A model generated the notes under the pieces. It was not told where the DNA came from. It saw nothing but the letters and a program-made list of their open reading frames with translations, and searched no databases. Positions 42,237 to 52,776 of a DNA stretch of 64,000 nt are shown piece after piece (positions within the stretch are counted from its first letter, which is position 1; every line of letters starts with the position of its first letter). Source of the DNA: Muricoccus nepalensis. Its GTDB lineage: Bacteria > Pseudomonadota > Alphaproteobacteria > Acetobacterales > Acetobacteraceae. Where the stretch lies: positions 1-64,000 of the forward strand of contig NZ_RCZP01000010.1 of NCBI RefSeq assembly GCF_006438825.1, written 5' to 3'. Position numbers and translations under genes: made by a program.

Positions 42237-42276
42237 AAAAAAGAAGCGCCCGGCCCGCGTGTGCGATGCCGGGCGC
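42237..42276 (-). terminator. Intrinsic terminator or attenuator between dnaK and dnaJ
   Basis: On the minus strand GCGCCCGGC (42276-42268) pairs with GCCGGGCGC (42254-42246), followed by a U-rich run TTCTTTTTT. It would end or attenuate dnaK transcripts before dnaJ. Confidence 0.75.
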
Positions 42277-42298
42277 CTCCCTCATGCCGCGGGGCCGA

Positions 42299-44245
<1,947 letters not shown>

Positions 44246-44524
44246 CCGTCACTTCTCCTTTGCGGCGGCCGGGGCACGGCCCATGAATCGAGGCACCGTG
44301 CGCGGCCCCATTGTCTCAAATCGGATGGGGATGGACGGGGCGACCCGTCCGGACCCGGATGTATTCAGGGCAGGGGCCCGGGACAAGACCCCGCCGGGAC
44401 TGAATCAGCGCGCCCGAACCGGGCCGGCCCCGCCCCCGGCCGGAGTCCAGGGCAGGTCAAGCGCGCGGGCCGGGCCGCCCGCGCCAAGCAACCCGAAGAA
44501 GAGGGCGCCCCGTCCGCCCCCGCC

Positions 44525-45064
44525 TTACTTGCCGGCGACCACGACCATGGCCGGCTTCAGCAGCCGCCCGTTGATCGTCCAGGCCGGGGTCCAGGCCGTG
44601 ATGACAGTCCCGGGCTCCACGCCCTCGGGCGCGGGCTGCTCGGCCATCGCTTGGTGCAGCTCGGGGTCGAAGGGCTTGCCCTTCGGGTCCTCGGCCTTCA
44701 CGCCGTGGCGCTCCAGCATGGCGATGAAGGCGCGCTCCACCCCCTCGAAGCCGCCCCGCAGCTTCGCGATCGGCCCGTCCTCGCCCTCGGAGGCCGGCAG
44801 GGCGTCGAGGCCGCGGCGAAGGTTCTCGGCCGCGTCCGCCACGTCGCGGGCGAACTTCGTCACCGCGTAGTTCCGCGCGTCCTCCAGCTCCCGCTTGTGG
44901 CGGTTGCGCAGGTTCTGCATCTCGGCCTCGGCGCGGAGCCACTTGTCGCGCATGGCGTTCAGCTCGGCCGCCGGGTCCGGCGCCTCGGCCGCGCCGGCGT
45001 CCGGCGCCGCGTCGGGCTGGATCTCGGCCTCGTTGGGCTTCGCGTCGCTCGGGGTATCGCTCAT
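44525..45064 (-). CDS. grpE: Nucleotide exchange factor GrpE
   Basis: A 179-residue exchange factor for DnaK. An acidic disordered start (MSDTPSDAKPNEAEIQPDAA) is followed by the long coiled coil (ELNAMRDKWLRAEAEMQNLR) and the beta-wing with the conserved HQAMAEQPAPEGVEPGTVI and NGRLLKPAMVVVAGK. ATG 45064 is used because residues encoded upstream are Arg/Gly-rich noise. hrcA, a frequent upstream partner, is absent; the divergent neighbour is an efflux permease. No CIRCE element was seen. Confidence 0.96.
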   Translation of the reverse strand: MSDTPSDAKPNEAEIQPDAAPDAGAAEAPDPAAELNAMRDKWLRAEAEMQNLRNRHKRELEDARNYAVTKFARDVADAAENLRRGLDALPASEGEDGPIAKLRGGFEGVERAFIAMLERHGVKAEDPKGKPFDPELHQAMAEQPAPEGVEPGTVITAWTPAWTINGRLLKPAMVVVAGK

Positions 45065-45330
45065 CGTCGGATCTTCGGTCTTTCCTGGCCCGGTGGGGCG
45101 CCATGGCGTTGCCCCCGCGGAGGGGCGTCCGCGCCGGCCGCCCGCCCCGCGCGTCGGCCGGGGCGGGCCGGGGGGCGCGCATCGTCGCCTCACCTAGGGG
45201 GCGGGGGGCGGCGGGACAAGCCGTTCGCGCGCCATCGCCCCTCGCCCCGCGTTGCGGCGCAGCATGGGGGGGCCTAGCCTCCCCGCGTGCCCTCCCCTCC
45301 CGCCCGCCGCCCCGCCCCGCCCCCGCGACC

Positions 45331-46521
45331 ATGACCGAGGGACCCCCCGTCGCCCGCGTGCCGCTCTGGCTGCTCGCCTCCATCACCTTCAGCGGCACGG
45401 TGGGCATGTACATCTTCGTCCCCGCCCTGCCCCAGGCGGCGGAGGTGCTGGGGGGCTCGGCGGGGGCCATGCAGCTCACCGTCAGCCTCTACGTGCTGGG
45501 CCTGGCCATCGGGCAGCCCTTCTACGGCCCGCTGGCGGACCGCTTCGGGCGGCGCCCGGTGCTGGTGGCGGGGCTGACCCTCTACACCGTGGCGGGCCTC
45601 CTCGCCGGCCTCGCGCCGGACGCGGGCACGCTGGTCGTGGCGCGGCTGTTCCAGGCGCTGGGGGGCTGCGCGGGCGTCGTGCTCGGCCGCGCGATCGTCC
45701 GCGACACCTCGGCGGCGAAGGAGGCCGCGCGGCGCCTCGCCCTGCTCAACCTCCTGGTCACGGCCGGGCCGGGCCTCGCGCCGCTGATCGGGGCGGCGGT
45801 CGCGGCCACCGCGGGCTGGCGGGTCGTGCTGCTGCTGCTCTGCGCCCTCGGCCTCGCCAACCTCGCCTTCACCTGGCGGCTCCTGCCGGAGACGGGAACC
45901 TCCACCGGCCAGCCGGCGGCGGCGCTGCTGCGGGACTACGGGCGGCTCGCGGTCTCGCCGGTCTTCCTCGGCTACTCGGTGCTCGGCGGCTGCATGACCA
46001 CCTCGGCCTACGCCTTCTTCAGCGCCGCCCCCTTCATCTTCCGCGACCTCGGCCGCCCCGCGCACGAGGTGGGGGGCTACCTCGCCGTGCTCGTCATCGG
46101 CATCTCCCTCGGCAACGTCCTCGCCAGCCGGGTCATCGGGCGCACCCCGCTGGACGGGGTGCTGCGCTGGGCCGGGGCGGTCAGCGTCGCCGCGGCGCTC
46201 GCGCTGCTGGCGCTCGTGCTCTCGGGCGCCCTCACCGTCGCAGGCGCCATGGGGTGCCTCTTCGTCTTCACCGTCTGCACGGGGGTGGGCGGGCCGGCGG
46301 CGCTGGGCCAGGCGATCGGGGTGAACCCCCGCGTGGTCGGCTCGGCCTCGGGCCTCTACGGCTTCGTGCAGATGACGGTGGGGGCGATCTGCTCGGCGCT
46401 CGCCGGGCTCGGGACCCACCACGCGCTGGCCGCGGCCCTGGTGATGGCCGGCGCCGCCCTCCTCGGCCAGGTGGCCTTCCGGGTGGCGCTCGCGGCCCGG
46501 GGGCGCCCGGCGGGCGACTGA
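45331..46521 (+). CDS. Bcr/CflA-type MFS multidrug efflux permease
   Basis: A 396-residue, 12-segment MFS drug:H+ antiporter. Segment 1 is SITFSGTVGMYIFVPALPQA; motif A between segments 2 and 3 is GPLADRFGRRPVLVAGL; motif C in segment 5 is LLVTAGPGLAPLIGAAVAAT. ATG 45331 begins MTEGPPVARVPLW just before segment 1. It diverges from grpE. Substrates cannot be predicted; bicyclomycin-type compounds are typical. Confidence 0.88.
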   Translation: MTEGPPVARVPLWLLASITFSGTVGMYIFVPALPQAAEVLGGSAGAMQLTVSLYVLGLAIGQPFYGPLADRFGRRPVLVAGLTLYTVAGLLAGLAPDAGTLVVARLFQALGGCAGVVLGRAIVRDTSAAKEAARRLALLNLLVTAGPGLAPLIGAAVAATAGWRVVLLLLCALGLANLAFTWRLLPETGTSTGQPAAALLRDYGRLAVSPVFLGYSVLGGCMTTSAYAFFSAAPFIFRDLGRPAHEVGGYLAVLVIGISLGNVLASRVIGRTPLDGVLRWAGAVSVAAALALLALVLSGALTVAGAMGCLFVFTVCTGVGGPAALGQAIGVNPRVVGSASGLYGFVQMTVGAICSALAGLGTHHALAAALVMAGAALLGQVAFRVALAARGRPAGD

Positions 46522-46593
46522 AGGGGGCTTCTTTTGCCCCCCGAACGACGCGGGGCCTTGACCCGGCCCCCCACAGTGGCATCTGGCGGCATC

Positions 46594-47757
46594 ATGAGCA
46601 TCACCGCACCCGCTGCGCCCGCCCCGCCCGACCTCCCCGAGGGGGAGCCGCGGGGGGCCGGCCGACGGAAGGTGGCCGTGGTGCTGTTCAACCTCGGCGG
46701 CCCCGACAGCCCCGCGGCGGTGCGGCCGTTCCTGACGAACCTCTTCACCGACCCCGCAATCCTCCGCTTCCCCGCCTTCCTCCGCATCCCCCTCGGCCGC
46801 CTCATCGCCGCCCGGCGCACGAAGGCCGCCACCGAGAACTACGCGGTCCTCGGCGGCAAGTCCCCGCTCCGCGAGCTGACGGAGGAGCAGGCGGCGGCGC
46901 TCCAGGCCGCGCTGGCCGAGGGCGGCATGGAGGCGCGCTGCTTCGTCGCCATGCGCTACTGGCACCCCTTCACCGAGGCGGCGCTGCGCGACGTCATGGC
47001 CTGGGGGCCGGACGAGGCGGTGCTGGTGCCCCTCTATCCCCAGTTCAGCACGACCACGACGGGCAGCAGCCTCCGCGTCTGGCACATCGCGGCCAAGAAG
47101 GCGGGCTTCGCCGTGCCCACCACCACCCTCTGCTGCTGGCACTCCGACGAGGGCTTCGCCGAGGCCACCGCCGCCATCATCCGCAAGTCCTGGGCCGAGG
47201 CCCGCGCCGCCGTGCCCGCGGGGCAGCGCCTCCGCCTGCTGTTCAGCGCCCACGGCCTGCCCGAGACGATCGTGAAGCAGGGCGACCCCTACCAGTGGCA
47301 GGTGGAGCGCTCGGTGGCCGCCGTCATGGCGGCGCTGGACGACCCCTCCATCGAGCACGCCCTCTGCTACCAGTCCCGCGTGACCCCCCAGAAGTGGCTC
47401 GGCCCGAGCGCGGAAGAGGCGATCGAGCACGCGGGCAAGGAGGGCACGGCCCTTCTCGTCTGCCCCATCGCCTTCGTCTCCGAGCACTCCGAGACCCTCG
47501 TGGAGCTCGACGTCGAGTACCGCGAGCTCGCCCACGAGGTCGGCGTGCCCGCCTATTTCCGCGTGCCCGCCCAGAACAGCGACGCCGGCTTCATCGCCTC
47601 GCTCGCCGCCCTCGTCCGCCGCGCGCGCGACGAGACCCGCGGCTCGCGCGACCCCGCGGGCGGGAAGCTCTGCTCCTTCGCGGGCGGCCGGCAGTGCCCC
47701 AAGGCCCACAAGGGCTGCCCCCATGGCGAGGCGCGGCCGCTGCGGGTGGCGGCGTGA
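46594..47757 (+). CDS. hemH: Ferrochelatase
   Basis: A 387-residue enzyme inserting iron into protoporphyrin IX. Motifs: VAVVLFNLGGPDSPAAVRPF, NYAVLGGKSPLRELTEEQ, VLVPLYPQFSTTTTGSSL, LLFSAHGLPETIVKQGDPY (catalytic His) and CYQSRVTPQKWLGPSAEEAI, with VCPIAFVSEHSETLVELDVE (catalytic Glu). The C-terminus carries three Cys (LCSFAGGRQCPKAHKGCPHG). Caulobacter-type ferrochelatases hold a [2Fe-2S] cluster with similar Cys, so a cluster is likely here by analogy. It leads an operon with a HAD gene and hemJ. Confidence 0.96.
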   Translation: MSITAPAAPAPPDLPEGEPRGAGRRKVAVVLFNLGGPDSPAAVRPFLTNLFTDPAILRFPAFLRIPLGRLIAARRTKAATENYAVLGGKSPLRELTEEQAAALQAALAEGGMEARCFVAMRYWHPFTEAALRDVMAWGPDEAVLVPLYPQFSTTTTGSSLRVWHIAAKKAGFAVPTTTLCCWHSDEGFAEATAAIIRKSWAEARAAVPAGQRLRLLFSAHGLPETIVKQGDPYQWQVERSVAAVMAALDDPSIEHALCYQSRVTPQKWLGPSAEEAIEHAGKEGTALLVCPIAFVSEHSETLVELDVEYRELAHEVGVPAYFRVPAQNSDAGFIASLAALVRRARDETRGSRDPAGGKLCSFAGGRQCPKAHKGCPHGEARPLRVAA

Positions 47758-48434
47758 GCGCCTCCCTCCGCCCGGCGGCGGTGCTGTTCGACTGCGACGG
47801 CGTGCTGGCCGACAGCGAGGCCGTGGCCAACGGCGCCATCGCCGACGACCTCTCCGAGCGCGGCTGGCCCATGACCATGGAGGAGGCGAAGCACGCCTTC
47901 ATGGGAACCGCCCTGCCCGACATCCGCCACGTCGTGGAACGCCGCCTCGGCGCCGCCCTGCCGGAGGACTGGTCGGAGCTCGTGGTCGCCCGCATCGTCG
48001 CCCGCTACGCCGCCGGCGTGCTCGAGCCCATCCGCGGCGCCGCCACGGCGGTCGAGGCGGTGGCGGCCGCCGGCATCCCCATGGCGGTGGCTTCCAATTC
48101 CGGCCGGGCGGAGCTCCGCGCCAAGGCCGCCATCCTCCCCTTCTTCCGGCACTTCGAGGGCCGCCTCCTCTGCTTCGAGGACGTGGCGCGCGCCAAGCCC
48201 TGGCCCGACCTCTACCTCGCCGCGGCGGCGCTCTGCGGGGCCGCGCCGGGGAACTGCGTGGTGATCGAGGACAGCACCGCCGGCGCCCGCGCGGGGCTCG
48301 CCGCCGGCTGCCGCGTCCTCGGCTTCGCCCAGGACACCCCGGCCGCCGACCTCCGCGCCGCCGGCGTCACGGAGGTCTTCCACGACCACGCCGAACTCCC
48401 GGCGCTTCTCGGCCTCGGGAGGATGGCGGCGTGA
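47754..48434 (+). CDS. HAD-superfamily phosphatase (beta-PGM/Gph-like)
   Basis: A 226-residue haloacid-dehalogenase hydrolase. Motif I LFDCDGVLADSEAVANGAIA (nucleophile and acid/base Asp), a C1 helical cap, motif II VASNSG, motif III Lys in ARAKPWPDLYLAAA and motif IV VVIEDSTAGARAGLAAGCRV. GTG 47754 overlaps the hemH stop by 4 bp and its own stop overlaps hemJ by 4 bp. It is translationally coupled inside a heme operon; substrate unknown. Confidence 0.9.
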   Translation: MSASLRPAAVLFDCDGVLADSEAVANGAIADDLSERGWPMTMEEAKHAFMGTALPDIRHVVERRLGAALPEDWSELVVARIVARYAAGVLEPIRGAATAVEAVAAAGIPMAVASNSGRAELRAKAAILPFFRHFEGRLLCFEDVARAKPWPDLYLAAAALCGAAPGNCVVIEDSTAGARAGLAAGCRVLGFAQDTPAADLRAAGVTEVFHDHAELPALLGLGRMAA

Positions 48435-48883
48435 CGATCCCCGCCCTTGCCGGGCTCTACCCCTGGACCAAGGCGCTGCACCTCATCGCCGTCTTCGCCT
48501 GGGTGGCGGGCCTGTTCTACCTGCCCCGCCTCTACGTCTACCACTCCGCCGCCCCTGCGGGCGGCGAGCCCTCGGAAACCTTCAAGGTGATGGAGCGCCG
48601 CCTGCTCCGCGCCATCATGAACCCCGCCATGATCGCCGCCTGGATCCTCGGCATCACCCTCGTGCTGACGCCGGGCGTGGTCGACTGGCGCGCGGGCTGG
48701 TGGCACGGCAAGGCCGCGGGCTTCCTCGCCATGACCGCCTTCCACATGCACCTCGCCGTCGCGCGGAAGGGCTTCGAGCGGGACGAGCGGCCGAAGACCG
48801 AGCGCTACTGGCGCATCGCCAACGAGGCGCCGACGCTGCTGCTGATCCTCATCGTCGTCATGGTCATCGTGAAGCCCTTCTAG
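48431..48883 (+). CDS. hemJ: HemJ-type protoporphyrinogen oxidase
   Basis: A 150-residue four-helix membrane protein that oxidises protoporphyrinogen IX to protoporphyrin IX. Hallmarks: YPWTKALHLIAVFAWVAGLF with the conserved His, YLPRLYVYHS, WILGITLVLTPGVVDW and WWHGKAAGFLAMTAFHMHL with a conserved His and Lys; RYWRIANEAPTLLLILIVVM closes. GTG 48431 overlaps the HAD gene. With hemE and hemH it gives three late heme steps in one window; hemG and hemY types are not seen. Confidence 0.95.
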   Translation: MTIPALAGLYPWTKALHLIAVFAWVAGLFYLPRLYVYHSAAPAGGEPSETFKVMERRLLRAIMNPAMIAAWILGITLVLTPGVVDWRAGWWHGKAAGFLAMTAFHMHLAVARKGFERDERPKTERYWRIANEAPTLLLILIVVMVIVKPF

Positions 48884-48922
48884 CCCGCCCGCCGCAAGAT
48901 GGGCCCGCCCGCCGCAAGGTGG
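48883..48922. repeat. Two-copy 20-bp tandem repeat at hemJ stop
   Basis: GCCCGCCCGCCGCAAGATGG (48883-48902) is followed directly by a copy with one change (A to G) at 48903-48922. The first base is the last base of the hemJ stop codon. Confidence 0.8.
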
Positions 48923-49014
48923 CCGAAAGCGGGCCAACCCCGTCATGAGCCCGCCGGAAAGGGGGTCATGATGGGGGATGGAAGGCCGGGGTAGTCCCGG
49001 CGCGAGGCCCCACG

Positions 49015-49287
49015 ATGAAGCACACGATCCTCGGCCTGATGGTCGCCCTCGGCACCGTCCTCTCCGTCCCCGCGGCGAAGGCCCAGGGGTATGGCTACGG
49101 CTTCGGCTACGGCGGCCCCGCCTACGCCCAGCCCGACTGGGAGCGCGAGCGCTGGCAGCGCCACGAGGAATGGCGCCAGCGCCGGGAGTTCTGGCGCCAG
49201 CAGCGCGAGATGGGCGAGCGCCGCGCCTACGAGGCCGGCCAGCGCGACGCCTGGCAGCGCCAGCAGGGGTCCTGGGGCTACCGCTAG
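49015..49287 (+). CDS. Small exported Gly/Tyr- and Arg/Gln/Trp-rich protein
   Basis: A 90-residue protein with signal peptide MKHTILGLMVALGTVLSVPA, cleaved after KAQ. The mature chain starts GYGYGFGYGGPAYAQPDW, then a strongly charged helical stretch built on WxRxxEWRQR-like repeats (WERERWQRHEEWRQRREF, WRQQREMGERRAYEAG) ending QGSWGYR. It is probably periplasmic or cell-surface. Such proteins are common in Acetobacteraceae but have no known function. It is possibly the last member of the hemH operon, but the 131-bp gap speaks against it. Confidence 0.75.
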   Translation: MKHTILGLMVALGTVLSVPAAKAQGYGYGFGYGGPAYAQPDWERERWQRHEEWRQRREFWRQQREMGERRAYEAGQRDAWQRQQGSWGYR

Positions 49288-49317
49288 CGGGCATCAACCC
49301 GGAGGCGCCGCGGGCCC

Positions 49318-50070
49318 TCACCGGAACACCCCCGTCGGCGCCTCCGGCGTCACCAGCCCGCCGCCGTCGAAGGCCTGGCGCGACGGGTCGTCCTCCGGGC
49401 GCAGCGCGGCGAAGGCGAAGGCCCCGCCGCCCGCGCCTGCCAGCCCGAGCTGCGGCGCCACGCTCGCCACGTAGTTGATCGTCTCGTCCGGCAGGATCTT
49501 CGCCCCCGCGAGGTAAGCCTCCACCCGGTCCGGCCCGGCGTTGTAGGCGGCGGCGAAGCCCGGCGCGCCGAAGCGGTCGTGCATCTCGCGGATATAGGCG
49601 GCGCCGGCGAGGATGTTGTCGCGGGGCTCGTAGGGATCGGGCCCGAGCCCGTGGCGCGCGCGCAGCGTGTCGTAAGTGCGCGGCATCACCTGCATCAGCC
49701 CCATCGCCCCCACCGGCGAGGTGATGGGCAGGCCGTTGCCGTCGAACAGCCGCCCCCCGCTCTCCTGGCGCATGATCGCCCGCAGCCAGCCCTCCGGCAC
49801 CCCGAAGCGCGTGGAGGCCTCGCGCAGGTGCGGCCCCCAGGGGTCCTCCGGCGGCCCCGGCACGGCGTAGCGGGACGCCGCCCCCGCCCGGTAGGACCCC
49901 GCCTCCGCGCGCGAGGCCAGCAGCCCCCGGGCGCCGAGGTCGTAGCCGTAGTCCCCGTTCCCGTCATAGCCGCGCCGCCCGTCCCAGCCCGGCGGCGCGG
50001 GGGTGCAGGCCGCGAGCAGGGCGGCGAGGAGGAGGGCGCCGGCAAGCGGCGCGGGCGGAGGGGAAGGCAT
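49318..50070 (-). CDS. Lipoprotein lytic transglycosylase (SLT domain)
   Basis: A 250-residue murein hydrolase anchored by a lipobox (LLLAALLAACTPAPP). A low-complexity Tyr/Gly linker precedes the SLT domain at about residues 95-215: GVPEGWLRAIMRQESGGRLF (catalytic Glu in QESGG), SPVGAMGLMQVMPRTYDTLR, NILAGAAYIREMHDRFG and FAAAYNAGPDRVEAYL. It cleaves peptidoglycan in the periplasm; products may be imported by the AmpG-like permease at 6.9 kb. Start ATG 50070 with GGGAAGG nearby. Confidence 0.92.
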   Translation of the reverse strand: MPSPPPAPLAGALLLAALLAACTPAPPGWDGRRGYDGNGDYGYDLGARGLLASRAEAGSYRAGAASRYAVPGPPEDPWGPHLREASTRFGVPEGWLRAIMRQESGGRLFDGNGLPITSPVGAMGLMQVMPRTYDTLRARHGLGPDPYEPRDNILAGAAYIREMHDRFGAPGFAAAYNAGPDRVEAYLAGAKILPDETINYVASVAPQLGLAGAGGGAFAFAALRPEDDPSRQAFDGGGLVTPEAPTGVFR

Positions 50071-50223
50071 CGGCACTGAACCCGGGTTGGCCCCCCAACC
50101 TGCCGCATCCGCCGGGCCGCGGGGTGGCCAATCCGCCGCCGCCCGGCAGAAGCCGCGCCGGCGTGGCCCAACGCCAACACCGCCCGCGCGTTCCCCGCCC
50201 GGCGGCGCGAAGGAACCTCGACC

Positions 50224-50811
50224 ATGGCGGACGGACAGGGCGGGGGCCTCCGCGTCCTCGGGCGCGAGACCCTCTCGGACGGCTGGTTCCGACTCGAGAA
50301 GGTCGTCTTCTCGCAGGAGGGCGGGGCGCCGCAGCAGCGGGAGGTCTACCACAACGGCACCGGCGCCGCGGTCCTGCCCTACGACCCCGCCCGCCGCACC
50401 GTGCTCCTCGTCCGCCAGCCCCGCATCCCCGCCCTGGTGAACGGCGACGACCCGATGATGGTGGAGGCCTGCGCCGGCATGGTGGAGGGAGGCGACGACC
50501 CCGGGGACACGGTCCTCCGCGAGGCCGTCGAGGAGCTCGGCTGCCGCCTCCGCGCGCTGCGCAAGCTCTTCACCCTCTACCCCAGCCCCGGCTCCTCGGC
50601 CGAGCGCCTGCACCTCTTCGCCGCCGAGTACGCGCCGGAGGACCGCACCGGCCCGGGCGGCGGGCTGGAGGGGGAGGGCGAGCGGATCGAGGTGCTGGAG
50701 CTCCCCCTTGCCCGCGCCTGGGCGATGGTGGGGGAGGGCGCGATCCGCGACGCGAAGACGGTTCTGCTGCTGCAACAGGCACGGATGGAGCACGACTTGA
50801 TTTCACGATAG
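50224..50811 (+). CDS. Nudix hydrolase, NudK/ADP-ribose pyrophosphatase-like
   Basis: A 195-residue Nudix enzyme. An N-terminal beta domain (VLGRETLSDGWFRLEKVVF, EVYHNGTGAAVLPYDPARR) precedes LLVRQPRIPALVNGDDPMMV with CAGMVEG. The Nudix box is GMVEGGDDPGDTVLREAVEE plus LGC; the first Glu of the box is Asp, while the REAVEELG metal site is intact. It resembles GDP-mannose hydrolase NudK and ADP-ribose pyrophosphatases. It diverges from the transglycosylase gene and precedes rho. Confidence 0.88.
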   Translation: MADGQGGGLRVLGRETLSDGWFRLEKVVFSQEGGAPQQREVYHNGTGAAVLPYDPARRTVLLVRQPRIPALVNGDDPMMVEACAGMVEGGDDPGDTVLREAVEELGCRLRALRKLFTLYPSPGSSAERLHLFAAEYAPEDRTGPGGGLEGEGERIEVLELPLARAWAMVGEGAIRDAKTVLLLQQARMEHDLISR

Positions 50812-50829
50812 AATCTGCCTATTTGCGGC

Positions 50830-50859
50830 TTGACGCGCGGTCGGGCGGCCCCCTAGGGT
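50830..50859 (+). promoter_or_regulatory. Candidate rho promoter
   Basis: TTGACG (50830-50835), 18-nt spacer, TAGGGT (50854-50859), giving a leader of about 160 nt before the rho ATG. Rho genes are usually autoregulated in their leader; no structure was proven here. Confidence 0.5.
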
Positions 50860-51026
50860 CCTGGCCGGTGCAAGCGCCGCAGGGTCCCACGGGTTCCGCC
50901 GGCCACGCCACCGCCCCGTGCATCGCCATCGGAATCCCGCCGCCCGGCGGAGGCGCCCGTCCATCAGGCCCCTATCCAGGTTCCGCGCACCCTCTCCCCC
51001 TCGGCCCCGCCGATCGAGACCACTGA

Positions 51027-52301
51027 ATGCACCTTTCCGAACTGAAGGCCAAAAGCCCTGGCGACCTGCTCGCCTTCGCGGAGGAGGTCGGCGTCGAGAA
51101 CGCCTCCTCGCTCCGCAAGCAGGACATGATGTTCGCCATCCTCAAGACGCTGGCGGAGAACGACCAAGCGATCCATGGGGACGGCACGCTCGAGATCCTG
51201 TCGGACGGCTTCGGCTACCTGCGGAACCCGCAGTCGAACTTCCTGCCGGGCCCGGACGACATCTACGTCTCCCCCGCCCAGGTCCGCCGCTTCGCGCTCC
51301 GCACCGGCGACACGGTGGAGGGCCAGATCCGGGCGCCGAAGGACGGCGAGCGCTACTTCGCGCTGCTGAAGGTCAACACGGTGAACTTCGAGCCGCCCGA
51401 GGCGGTCCGCCACCGCGTGAACTTCGACAACCTGACGCCCCTCTACCCCACGCGCCGCCTGCGCATGGAGAACGCCGAGGTCGAGAGCGTCGGCAAGGGC
51501 CCGACGAAGGACAACACCCACCGGGTGATCGACCTCATCGCGCCGATCGGCATGGGCCAGCGCGCGCTGATCGTCGCGCCGCCACGCACCGGCAAGACGG
51601 TGATGCTGCAGAACATCGCCAAGTCCATCTCGGCGAACCACCCCGACGTCTTCCTCATCGTGCTCCTCATCGACGAGCGCCCGGAGGAGGTGACGGACAT
51701 GGCCCGCACCGTGCGCGGCGAGGTCGTCGCCTCCACCTTCGACGAGCCCGCGACGCGCCACGTGCAGGTGACGGAGATGGTGCTCGAGAAGGCCAAGCGC
51801 CTCGTGGAGCACAAGCGCGACGTCGTCGTGCTGCTCGACTCCATCACGCGCCTCGGCCGCGCCTACAACTCCGTCGTGCCCTCCTCGGGCAAGGTGCTGA
51901 CGGGCGGCGTGGACGCCAACGCGCTGCAGCGGCCGAAGCGCTTCTTCGGCGCCGCCCGCAACATCGAGGAGGGCGGCAGCCTCACCATCATCGCGACCGC
52001 GCTCATCGACACGGGCAGCCGCATGGACGAGGTGATCTTCGAGGAGTTCAAGGGCACCGGTAACTCGGAAATCATCCTTGACCGCAAGCTCTCGGACAAG
52101 CGCGTCTTCCCGGCGATCGACATCACCAAGTCCGGCACCCGCAAGGAGGAGGTCCTGGTCGACCGCTCCGAGCTGTCGAAGATGTGGGTGCTGCGCCGCA
52201 TCCTGAACCCGATGGGCACGCAGGATTCGATGGAGTTCCTGCTCGACAAGCTGAAGTACAGCAAGACGAACCAGGACTTCTTCGACGCGATGAACACCTA
52301 A
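51027..52301 (+). CDS. rho: Transcription termination factor Rho
   Basis: A 424-residue hexameric RNA helicase ending transcription. The N-terminal Rho_N fold starts [20 protein letters not shown]. The RNA-binding CSD has [20 protein letters not shown] and [19 protein letters not shown]. The ATPase has Walker [19 protein letters not shown] (about 184-201), [20 protein letters not shown], the Q-loop and R-loop, and [20 protein letters not shown]-type motor residues ([18 protein letters not shown]). It is the first gene of the right origin-linked block, followed by a strong terminator. Confidence 0.98.
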   Translation: MHLSELKAKSPGDLLAFAEEVGVENASSLRKQDMMFAILKTLAENDQAIHGDGTLEILSDGFGYLRNPQSNFLPGPDDIYVSPAQVRRFALRTGDTVEGQIRAPKDGERYFALLKVNTVNFEPPEAVRHRVNFDNLTPLYPTRRLRMENAEVESVGKGPTKDNTHRVIDLIAPIGMGQRALIVAPPRTGKTVMLQNIAKSISANHPDVFLIVLLIDERPEEVTDMARTVRGEVVASTFDEPATRHVQVTEMVLEKAKRLVEHKRDVVVLLDSITRLGRAYNSVVPSSGKVLTGGVDANALQRPKRFFGAARNIEEGGSLTIIATALIDTGSRMDEVIFEEFKGTGNSEIILDRKLSDKRVFPAIDITKSGTRKEEVLVDRSELSKMWVLRRILNPMGTQDSMEFLLDKLKYSKTNQDFFDAMNT

Positions 52302-52326
52302 GCCCCGTCGAAGGGCTGCCAACGAG

Positions 52327-52366
52327 AAGGGGCCTGCCCCGGCATCGCCGGGACAGGCCCCTTTTT
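52327..52366 (+). terminator. Intrinsic terminator after rho
   Basis: A long hairpin: AAGGGGCCTG (52327-52336) pairs with CAGGCCCCTT (52354-52363), and an inner CCCGGC/GCCGGG stem has loop ATC with one C-A mismatch. It is followed by TTT within a five-T run. It may also serve the convergent small gene. Confidence 0.9.
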
Positions 52367-52393
52367 CACGCGCGCCTCAGGAGGCGCGGCGGC

Positions 52394-52651
52394 TCAGCCG
52401 CCCGAGCCGCCCTGCTGCGACGGGGCCTGGATGCCGGGCGAGCCGGCCTGCGGGCTCGGCGGGCCACCGGCCGGGCCGGGCGCCATCGGCGAGGCGGAGG
52501 CGCCGGGCACGCCCGCGCCCTGGTCGCGCGTCACGCCACCGGGGGCGCTCGGCGTCGGGGCCGTGGAGACGGGGGGCGCCGGGGACTGCGCGAAGGCGGG
52601 GGCCGCGATCAGGCCGGCGGCAAGCGCGAGGGCCAGGCTGGTCTTCTTCAT
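52394..52651 (-). CDS. Small exported Pro/Gly/Ser/Ala-rich protein
   Basis: An 85-residue protein: signal peptide MKKTSLALALAAGLIAAPAF, cleaved after AFA, then a disordered mature part (SPAPPVSTAPTPSAPGGVTR, GVPGASASPMAPGPAGGPPS) with no hydrophobic core. An AGAATAAAATG context with GGATCGGAGAAT supplies the ribosome site. It is convergent with rho. Function unknown; no recognisable family. Confidence 0.7.
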   Translation of the reverse strand: MKKTSLALALAAGLIAAPAFAQSPAPPVSTAPTPSAPGGVTRDQGAGVPGASASPMAPGPAGGPPSPQAGSPGIQAPSQQGGSGG

Positions 52652-52776
52652 TTTATTCTCCGATCCTGTTTGATCTGGGGGACCAACGCAGCCTTTCCGC
52701 GGCGGTTTCCAGAACGAACCGTCGGGCGCCGGGAATGTTCCCGGCCGAGACGACCGGGCGGACGGAGACGAAGCGC

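Noticed and set aside
44246-44330. Possible sigma-32 heat-shock promoter or CIRCE element before dnaK
   Set aside because: I could not find a convincing -35/-10 pair or the CIRCE inverted repeat by eye.
45252-48434. A 1060-codon plus-strand frame ending in the HAD domain
   Set aside because: Its first 830 codons are out-of-frame shadows of the MFS and hemH genes; the HAD protein starts at GTG 47754.
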